The position numbers and the translations under genes are program-made. Shown in pieces: positions 1 through 5,017 of a stretch of DNA of 15,947 nucleotides (position 1 is the first letter of the stretch; every line of letters begins with the position of its first letter). Where the stretch lies: contig DATESB010000081.1 in the NCBI GenBank assembly GCA_035271065.1, positions 1-15,947 of the forward strand. The letters run 5' to 3'. Under the pieces are notes generated by a model. The model had not been told where the DNA came from. It searched no databases and saw nothing but the letters and a program-made list of their open reading frames with translations. Source of the DNA: JAAYYM01 sp035271065 (GTDB lineage: Bacteria > Bacillota > Clostridia > Lachnospirales > Lachnospiraceae).

Positions 1-1086
1 GTGGAAATCCCAAAACCAGATGGTGGAGTACGAAAGCTTGGTATTCCAACAGTCAAAGACCGCATCTTCCAACAAGCCATTACACAACAACTCATGCCTA
101 CTTATGAGTTGATATTTTTGGATAACAGCTATGGCTATCGTCCGGGAAGGAGTGCGAAAGAAGCCATTACAAAGGTGAAAGAGTATGCAGAACAAGGATA
201 CGCCTACGCAGTTGCATTGGATTTGTCAAAATACTTTGACACTCTGAACCACGAGAAACTACTAAATCTTTTGCGTAAGAATGTGAAGGATGAAAGAGTA
301 ATCCAATGGATAAAGAGATACCTGAAAAGTGGTGTCATGGAAAACGGTGTAGTCATGGAAACAGAAGAAGCTTCACCACAGGGTGGAAATATTTCACCAC
401 TATTGGCGAATATCTATCTGAACGAATTTGACCAGGAGTATGAGAAACGCGGAGTTGCCTTTGTACGTTATGCAGATGATATCGTATTGCTAGCAAAGAG
501 CGAAAGAGCCGCAAAGAGACTTCTGGAGACAAGCACGAAATATCTGGAAGGAACACTGAAACTAAAAGTGAACCAGAAGAAAAGTCGTGTGGTAAGCGTA
601 TTTGCAATCCGAAATTTTAAGTTCCTTGGCTTCACATTGAGAAAGAACGGAAAGGGCATTCATGTCCGGGTTCATGCGAAGCCATGGAAAAAGATGAAGT
701 CAAAACTGAAAGAACTTAGTTCCAGAAGGTCTTGTCAGAGCATACGCCCTTCCTTAGAGAAGATAAAAGTGTTCATGCGTGGATGGCTGAACTATTATGG
801 GATTGCGGATATGAAGAAAAGGATAGATGACCTTAACTCATGGCTATATCACAGAATTCGCATGTGTATATGGAAACAATGGAAGTTACCCAAAACCAAA
901 AAAAGAAACTTAATGAAACTTGGAATTCCCGAATACTTCGCACATCAGGCGGCAAACAGTCGTAAGAAATACTGGTATGTGTCGGGAATGGGAGCGGTAA
1001 ACAGAGCACTAACAAAAGAAAGACTGATAAACAGTGGCTTCTACGATTTAGCCATAGCCTATCAGTCTGTGCATGTCAACTATTGA
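1..1086 (+). CDS. ltrA: Group II intron reverse transcriptase/maturase (5' partial)
   Basis: This multifunctional intron protein binds its intron RNA, assists splicing and copies the intron into DNA at a new target. The visible 361 residues hold the RT palm with SPQGG near residue 126 and the catalytic YADD near 157. A GIIM-type maturase domain follows, with RGWLNYY near 263 and RMCIWKQWK near 288. No HNH endonuclease domain follows, and the C-terminus (AVNRALTKERL and onward) resembles class C maturases. The first codon, GTG, reads as an internal VEIPKPDGG segment of the RT, so it is not the true start. Roughly 65-70 residues should lie upstream, by comparison with class C proteins of about 420-430 residues. 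No frameshift is seen. Confidence 0.93.
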   Translation: MEIPKPDGGVRKLGIPTVKDRIFQQAITQQLMPTYELIFLDNSYGYRPGRSAKEAITKVKEYAEQGYAYAVALDLSKYFDTLNHEKLLNLLRKNVKDERVIQWIKRYLKSGVMENGVVMETEEASPQGGNISPLLANIYLNEFDQEYEKRGVAFVRYADDIVLLAKSERAAKRLLETSTKYLEGTLKLKVNQKKSRVVSVFAIRNFKFLGFTLRKNGKGIHVRVHAKPWKKMKSKLKELSSRRSCQSIRPSLEKIKVFMRGWLNYYGIADMKKRIDDLNSWLYHRIRMCIWKQWKLPKTKKRNLMKLGIPEYFAHQAANSRKKYWYVSGMGAVNRALTKERLINSGFYDLAIAYQSVHVNY

Positions 1087-1087
1087 A

Positions 1088-1157
1088 AGCGCCGTGTACC
1101 GAACGGTATGCACGGTGCTGTGAGAGGACGGGAGTTAATCACTCCCTCCTACTCGAT
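1088..1157 (+). ncRNA. Group II intron domains V and VI
   Basis: Domain V spans 1088-1119. It has the catalytic AGC triad at 1088-1090, a nine-pair lower helix (AGCGCCGTG with CACGGTGCT, one G-T wobble), a two-base bulge (TG, 1109-1110) and an upper TACC/GGTA helix capped by GAAC. Domain VI spans about 1122-1154, with GAG/CTC, AGGA/TCCT and GGGAG/CTCCC helices and a single bulged A at 1151 as the predicted branch point. It starts directly after the maturase stop, as usual. Confidence 0.85.
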
Positions 1158-1211
1158 TTATAAGAATCGATTTGTAGATCGTATGATGGCTTATATTTCT
1201 AAATAGGTATA

Positions 1212-1265
1212 CAACAATTATCAAATCGGCAAAAATATGAAAAAATGCCGATTTGATAATTGTTG
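1212..1265. repeat. Operator-like palindrome 1 upstream of abiE-like operon
   Basis: A perfect 20-base inverted repeat (left arm 1212-1231, right arm 1246-1265) surrounds a 14-base AT-rich spacer. The half-site is TATCAAATCGGCA. The right arm overlaps the first three bases of the predicted -35 box (1263-1268). No T-run follows, so it is not an intrinsic terminator. AbiEi-type antitoxins are known to repress their operons by binding paired inverted repeats in the promoter, which fits this layout. Confidence 0.8.
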
Positions 1266-1291
1266 CACATTGAATCAAAATAGAGTATACT
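1263..1291 (+). promoter_or_regulatory. Predicted sigma-A promoter of abiE-like operon
   Basis: TTGCAC at 1263-1268 and TATACT at 1286-1291 are separated by 17 bases. The start point would be near 1298, inside the left arm of the second palindrome, so repressor binding at either palindrome would block polymerase. Confidence 0.7.
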
Positions 1292-1295
1292 AATA

Positions 1296-1337
1296 TTATC
1301 AAATCGGCAAAAACCAAGAAATGTGCCGATTTAATAA
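1296..1337. repeat. Operator-like palindrome 2 upstream of abiE-like operon
   Basis: Left arm 1296-1309 and right arm 1324-1337 match in 13 of 14 positions (one C/T difference) and again enclose a 14-base spacer. They use the same half-site as palindrome 1. The two units lie 78 bp apart and extend leftward as a direct repeat beginning GTATAC (1207 and 1285). The right arm ends just before the Shine-Dalgarno sequence at 1339-1345, so a hairpin in the mRNA could also affect translation. Confidence 0.78.
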
Positions 1338-1350
1338 CGAGGTGATTGTA

Positions 1351-2094
1351 GTGGATATTAAAAATTTTACAAGTAGATTGCCATATGATACGGTATTTGA
1401 TAAACAACAATTTCGTGAAATAGTGCGCAGCATATTTCCGGATTATAAGGAATATTCTATTAGCTGGTTATTAAATAAACTGAAAGAGGAAAAAGTCTTA
1501 GTCTCGGTAGGAAAGGGAAAGTATATCAGACAAGAAGCACAAGGTAAAGAAAAAAGAGTGTACAAGTATATGCATTCAGATGAATACCTTGATGTAGAAA
1601 AAAGTATCATACAAGAATTTCCGCTGGTAACTTTTCAAATGTGGGAATTTATACAGTTTAATGAGTTTGTTAACCATCAGTTCTCGAAAAATATTATGAT
1701 TGTGGAAGTAGAAAATATGCTGGAAAATGCAGTATTCGAATATTTACGAGATCAATATATGCATGTTCTATTTTGTCCTGATATTGATGAATTTTATCGG
1801 TATCGCAGTGAAGAAACCACAATTGTAATATTGAAACTTGTTTCAGAAGCTCCCAAACCAATAGAGAATCATTCCAGTCCCTTAGAAAAGCTGTTGGTAG
1901 ACTTATTTACTAATAAATTTGCAGGTAAGCTCATACAAAGAAGTGAATACAGAGCAATTCTGGAAGATTCGTTTGAAAAATACTTAATTGATGAGACTAA
2001 ACTTTTCCGATATGCAAGAAGACGCAATGTAGATATGCAGATAAGAGAATTTATAAAAGAAAACACGAAGATTTTGCCAATGTCTGTCAGGTAA
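1351..2094 (+). CDS. AbiEi-like antitoxin / autorepressor
   Basis: Predicted 247-residue antitoxin partner of the downstream nucleotidyltransferase. The N-terminal 60 or so residues look like a winged-helix DNA-binding domain, with a helical stretch around SWLLNKLKEEKVLVSVGKGKY. This matches the wing and aromatic/glycine turn of AbiEi-type proteins. The rest has no motif I can name. The start is GTG at 1351, with GAGGTGA at 1339-1345 five bases upstream; an in-frame ATG at 1321 lies in the operator loop and lacks a binding site. The gap to the toxin gene is 17 bases. In characterised AbiE systems this protein neutralises the toxin without forming a stable complex (type IV) and represses its own promoter. 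The assignment rests on the partner, the wHTH-like N-terminus and the paired operators, not on strong sequence recognition. Confidence 0.68.
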   Translation: MDIKNFTSRLPYDTVFDKQQFREIVRSIFPDYKEYSISWLLNKLKEEKVLVSVGKGKYIRQEAQGKEKRVYKYMHSDEYLDVEKSIIQEFPLVTFQMWEFIQFNEFVNHQFSKNIMIVEVENMLENAVFEYLRDQYMHVLFCPDIDEFYRYRSEETTIVILKLVSEAPKPIENHSSPLEKLLVDLFTNKFAGKLIQRSEYRAILEDSFEKYLIDETKLFRYARRRNVDMQIREFIKENTKILPMSVR

Positions 2095-2111
2095 AAGCGA
2101 TAGGAGGAAAA

Positions 2112-3152
2112 ATGCTTTCAAGAGAAAACTATACTATGGAAAATATCATGGAACTAAAGAAAAAGTATAAAAAAGATCCGGGATTACTGGAGAGGGTAAT
2201 GTATGCCTTTGGACTTCTGGAAGCTTTGAGTATGGTAGAAATGCCGTTTATTTTCAAAGGTGGAACGTGCCTTATGCTTCTTACAGAACACCCTCGAAGA
2301 TTATCAACTGATATTGATATTATAGTGGAACCAGGAACAGACATAGATTATTATATTGCAGAAGCATCGAAACTTTTTCCTTTCAAAAGGGTAGAAGAGC
2401 AGATCCGCATTGGAAAAAACAAGATAGAGAAAAGACATTTCAAATTTATATATGATTCTCCAATGAAAGGAGCAGAATTTTATATATTGCTGGATGCTGT
2501 TTTCACAGAGAATATATATGAGGCAGTCGTTCAGAAAGAAATAAAAAACGAATTGCTAATTGTAGAAAATGAACCCATTGTCGTGACCGTTCCAAGTGCA
2601 GACTGTATTCTTGGAGATAAATTAACGGCGTTTGCTCCTCATACAACTGGGATTCCATTTGGAATAGACAAGGAACTGGAAATTATGAAGCAGATGTATG
2701 ATGTAGTAACACTTTCTGATGTATTGCGGAATCAGAAAGAAATGGAGATTACATATAAAAGGACGGCACTTGAAGAAATAGCATATCGTGGAATCGATGC
2801 GACACCAGAAGATGTACTGCGTGATACCATTAGAAGTGCAGCTTGTATTATCGGGAAGGGAGCTTCTGATGCAGAAGAATATCCTTTATATTTATCGGGA
2901 GCAAAATCACTGGATAATCATGTTCTTGGTGGAAGATACAGCGGAGAGATTGCTGCATTGCAGGCATGTAAGGCAATGTATTTGGCAGCCTGTGTATTAA
3001 CGGGAAGTAGATTTAAGAAAATAGAGCATCCGGAAGAATACATTGATGCTAACATTGGAAAGACTAAGTATAAAAAACTTTCATATATTAAAAAGTATAA
3101 GTTGGAATCTTATGGATATTTAGTAGAAGCAGTACAGTTGCTGGAGGGATAG
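2112..3152 (+). CDS. AbiEii-like nucleotidyltransferase toxin
   Basis: A 346-residue protein of the AbiEii/AbiGii (DNA polymerase beta-like) nucleotidyltransferase toxin family. Visible motifs are FKGGT at 48-52 (nucleotide-binding turn), the catalytic RLSTDIDI at 63-70 with D67 and D69 as metal ligands, a third acidic residue in ILLDAVF (D127), and GDKLTAF at 167-173 with the family lysine. Family members act in phage abortive infection, and some modify tRNA acceptor ends with nucleotides; this protein's substrate cannot be read from sequence. A strong AGGAGG (2102-2107) precedes the ATG, favouring good translation after the antitoxin. The active site looks complete, so the module appears functional. 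Confidence 0.88.
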   Translation: MLSRENYTMENIMELKKKYKKDPGLLERVMYAFGLLEALSMVEMPFIFKGGTCLMLLTEHPRRLSTDIDIIVEPGTDIDYYIAEASKLFPFKRVEEQIRIGKNKIEKRHFKFIYDSPMKGAEFYILLDAVFTENIYEAVVQKEIKNELLIVENEPIVVTVPSADCILGDKLTAFAPHTTGIPFGIDKELEIMKQMYDVVTLSDVLRNQKEMEITYKRTALEEIAYRGIDATPEDVLRDTIRSAACIIGKGASDAEEYPLYLSGAKSLDNHVLGGRYSGEIAALQACKAMYLAACVLTGSRFKKIEHPEEYIDANIGKTKYKKLSYIKKYKLESYGYLVEAVQLLEG

Positions 3153-3168
3153 ATAGGGAAGTGATTGC

Positions 3169-3373
3169 ATGAGATATTATATAGCAGACTTATGGTCATG
3201 TGCATGATACACAGAATTAGAGATTGCTGGAGCAGTTTCAGGAGATTACCAGAAACACTGTGACGAGAAATGCGCAGGGTGAGGAGCAGCATATATGGGC
3301 AAATGATGGTCAAAAAAACATCGACATCCGACTCCATACACGCTATAATATATTTAATCTAATAAGAAGATAA
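3169..3373 (+). pseudogene. Remnant of a calcineurin-like metallophosphoesterase
   Basis: An AGGGAA site (3154-3159) precedes ATG at 3169, which encodes MRYYIADL, like the start of small bacterial metallophosphoesterases. The reading then jumps to another frame at about 3191, encoding YGHVHDTQN, which contains the family's GHxH metal-binding motif. An in-frame TAG (3218-3220) follows, then RLLEQFQEITRNT, which fits the helix after that motif. The roughly 120-150 residues expected between the two parts are absent, and the usual C-terminus is also missing. I read this as a gene destroyed by internal deletion, frameshift and a stop. The outer bounds are approximate. Confidence 0.6.
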
Positions 3374-3387
3374 ATCAAGGCTTTTCT

Positions 3388-3429
3388 TAACTAACAGTAA
3401 CTCAGCTTGACTGGGAATAACTGAGCTGG
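3388..3429. repeat. TAACT direct repeats beside the tRNA scar
   Basis: TAACT occurs at 3388, 3398 and 3418, at intervals of 10 and 20 bp. The last two extend to 12-base copies (3398-3409 and 3418-3429) differing at two positions. They lie on the element side, a few bases from the putative crossover. Integrase arm-type or accessory sites often look like this, but no function is shown. Confidence 0.4.
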
Positions 3430-3435
3430 GGCGTG

Positions 3436-3476
3436 CTCCTAAGGGCTGGTTGTAGGTTCGATTCCTACTGGGAGCA
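3436..3476 (+). other. 3' half of tRNA-Arg(CCT); putative attachment (att) site
   Basis: The sequence reads as a tRNA from the anticodon loop onward. It has loop CTCCTAA (3436-3442, anticodon CCT at 3438-3440), 3' anticodon strand GGGCT (3443-3447), a four-base variable loop, T stem GTAGG/CCTAC around TTCGATT (3452-3468), acceptor strand TGGGAGC (3469-3475) and discriminator A (3476). CCA is not encoded. The bases left of 3436 do not supply the expected 5' anticodon strand (about AGCCC), D arm or a full 5' half. This is the structure left at the far end of an element inserted into a tRNA gene. An internally deleted tRNA pseudogene is the alternative. Confidence 0.72.
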
Positions 3477-3498
3477 TATTATTTTTTTGGAGGAAATT

Positions 3499-4053
3499 AT
3501 GGGTAATCAGAACAAAATCGTTGCAATTGTCGGAATGTGTGGATCGGGAAAGTCTGTTGTTACGGCTACATTTGTAGAACAGGGCTGGAACATGGAGTAT
3601 TTCGGAAAAATCACCATGGATACCTTGGCAGAACGTCATATGGAAGTGACACCCGAAAATGAAAAAATGGTACGGGAAGGATTGCGCAAGGAATTGGGAC
3701 CGGATGCATATGCAAAGAAATTGCTTCCCATTATTTCAAAAGATTTGGAAACGGGTAATACGGTTTTGGACGGTCTATATTCCTGGTCGGAATACAAATA
3801 TTTGAAGGAACATCTGGAGACGGATTTTATCGTATTGGCAGTTATTACAAATCGTGAGGACAGATATCATAGACTTACTTCACGTGAAATTCGACCTTTG
3901 ACAACAGAACAAGCAAATGCAAGAGATATTGCTGAGATAGAGAACCTTGAAAAGGGCGGACCTATTGCAATGGCAGACTACTTTATCATGAATGACGGAA
4001 GCGAAGCGGACTTAAAACAGGCAACACTAGACTTTATTGCAAAAAGAGGATGA
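3499..4053 (+). CDS. P-loop kinase-like ATPase (dephospho-CoA kinase/UPF0200-like)
   Basis: A 184-residue nucleotide-binding protein. The Walker A motif GMCGSGKS is at residues 12-19 after a beta strand. The overall layout, with a short helical lid region containing TSREIRPLT and an acidic C-terminal helix, resembles small nucleoside/nucleotide kinases such as dephospho-CoA kinase and the UPF0200 group. The substrate is unknown. The start is ATG at 3499 with GGAGG at 3489-3493; an upstream in-frame reading from 3433 runs through the tRNA remnant and is rejected. The next gene begins four bases after this stop, so the two are probably cotranscribed and translationally coupled. If the tRNA scar is an att site, the insertion separated this gene from whatever promoter once lay upstream. 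Confidence 0.75.
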   Translation: MGNQNKIVAIVGMCGSGKSVVTATFVEQGWNMEYFGKITMDTLAERHMEVTPENEKMVREGLRKELGPDAYAKKLLPIISKDLETGNTVLDGLYSWSEYKYLKEHLETDFIVLAVITNREDRYHRLTSREIRPLTTEQANARDIAEIENLEKGGPIAMADYFIMNDGSEADLKQATLDFIAKRG

Positions 4054-4057
4054 CTTC

Positions 4058-5017
4058 ATGAACTATATCGTATTTGATTTGGAATGGAATCAATCCTCAG
4101 ACCGAAGGGACAGAGATGTTGGAATTCCCTTTGAAATCGTGGAAATCGGTGCCGTTAAACTAAATGATAAAAAAGAGATTATTGGCGAATTTAATCAATT
4201 AGTGAAACCACAGATATTTCAGACCATACATTATATGACTACAAAGATTATTCACATCGATAAAGAGGAACTTGCGACCGGCAAACCATTTCCGGAAGTT
4301 GCAAAGGAGTTTTTGGATTGGTGTGGCAAAAACTATATGTTTTGCACTTGGGGTACTCTTGATTTGACAGAATTTCAGAGAAATCTCTGTTATTACGGAA
4401 TGGATGAAATTACGAAAGGTCCATTGCCCTATTATGATATACAAAAGTTCTTTTCTATTGCATTTGAAGATAGAAAGATACGTCGCTCACTGGAATTTGC
4501 AGTTGATTATTTGAATATAGAAAAAGACATTCCGTTTCATCGGGCATTTAGTGATGCTTACTATACCGGAAAAGTGTTTGCGAAGATTTTCAGCAAGGAA
4601 GTAGAAAAATATGTGTCTTATGATGTCTTTATGACGCCACGTACCAAAAGAGATGAGGTGCATAAAACATTTCCGACCTATTCCAAGTATATTTCCAGGG
4701 AATTCAAAGATAAAACGACTGCCATGGCAGATAAAAGTGTAAATGGGACAAGATGTTACTTGTGCGGTCGAAGAACCAAGAAAAAGACAAAGTGGTTTTC
4801 GGTAAACGGCAAGCATTATTACAGTCTTTCCTATTGCAAACGGCATGGGTATCTAAAGGGAAAAGTAAGAATGAAAAAAGCAGATGACGGAGATATCTAT
4901 GTCATCAAGACTCTTAAGTTGATTACACCTGAAGAGGCAGATACCATTACTGAAAAGCAGGAGAAACTGCGCAAGCAGCGCGCGGAAAAGCGTAAAGGTA
5001 AAAAAGAAACTTCTTAG
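4058..5017 (+). CDS. DEDDh 3'-5' exonuclease with C-terminal zinc-binding segment
   Basis: A 319-residue DnaQ/ERI1-type exonuclease. Catalytic residues are visible: D7 and E9 in FDLEWNQ, D102 in WGTLDLTEF, and H161 and D166 in HRAFSDAYYTG, which completes the DEDDh set. Such domains remove nucleotides from 3' ends of DNA or RNA. After the nuclease (to about residue 175) comes a basic tail with C233, C236, C260 and H263, a likely zinc-binding element, and a Lys/Arg-rich C-terminus that may bind nucleic acid. The start is ATG 4058 with AGAGGA at 4045-4050; an in-frame TTG at 4037 inside the kinase gene is less likely. It overlaps the convergent carboxypeptidase by four bases (TTAG, 5014-5017). 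Confidence 0.85.
   Translation: MNYIVFDLEWNQSSDRRDRDVGIPFEIVEIGAVKLNDKKEIIGEFNQLVKPQIFQTIHYMTTKIIHIDKEELATGKPFPEVAKEFLDWCGKNYMFCTWGTLDLTEFQRNLCYYGMDEITKGPLPYYDIQKFFSIAFEDRKIRRSLEFAVDYLNIEKDIPFHRAFSDAYYTGKVFAKIFSKEVEKYVSYDVFMTPRTKRDEVHKTFPTYSKYISREFKDKTTAMADKSVNGTRCYLCGRRTKKKTKWFSVNGKHYYSLSYCKRHGYLKGKVRMKKADDGDIYVIKTLKLITPEEADTITEKQEKLRKQRAEKRKGKKETS

Larger units (their letters stand above)
1..1157 (+). mobile_element. Group II intron (class C-like), 5' truncated by window edge
   Basis: The visible part is most of the intron-encoded maturase followed by RNA domains V and VI. The ribozyme's 5' domains and the 5' exon junction are outside the window. The 3' end is placed at 1157 because the bulged adenine of domain VI (1151) is seven nucleotides from an AT ending, matching the usual AY intron end. 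Group IIC introns typically insert just downstream of intrinsic terminators; that cannot be tested here because the upstream exon is missing. The maturase shows no disrupting stop, so the intron may be functional. Confidence 0.85.
1..3476. mobile_element. Right-hand part of a putative integrated genomic island
   Basis: This interval holds a group II intron, an AbiE-like defence/toxin-antitoxin operon and a decayed phosphoesterase, and ends in a 3' half of a tRNA-Arg gene that has no matching 5' half. Such a tRNA fragment is what remains at the distal end when an integrase inserts an element into the 3' part of a tRNA gene. Housekeeping genes start immediately to its right. The integrase and the intact tRNA copy would lie left of the window, so the call is inferred from one boundary only. 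Confidence 0.45.

Noticed and set aside
1212..1337. Four alternating copies of a TATCAAATCGGCA-like repeat, superficially like a short CRISPR array
   Set aside because: The copies form two palindromes around a promoter with equal 14-base AT-rich loops, not same-direction repeats with unique spacers, and no cas genes are present.
1321..1350. Upstream ATG at 1321 as start of the antitoxin gene
   Set aside because: It lies in the operator loop/arm, near the predicted transcript start and without a ribosome binding site; GTG 1351 has GAGGTGA five bases upstream.
2788..3000. Short open frames overlapping the AbiEii-like gene and similar antisense frames elsewhere
   Set aside because: They are out of frame with well-supported genes and have no ribosome binding site or recognisable domain.
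3380..3476. A complete functional tRNA gene
   Set aside because: No D arm or 5' anticodon strand could be found upstream; only the 3' half fits.
3433..3498. N-terminal extension of the kinase-like gene through the tRNA remnant
   Set aside because: The extension translates tRNA sequence, and the internal ATG at 3499 has a strong GGAGG.
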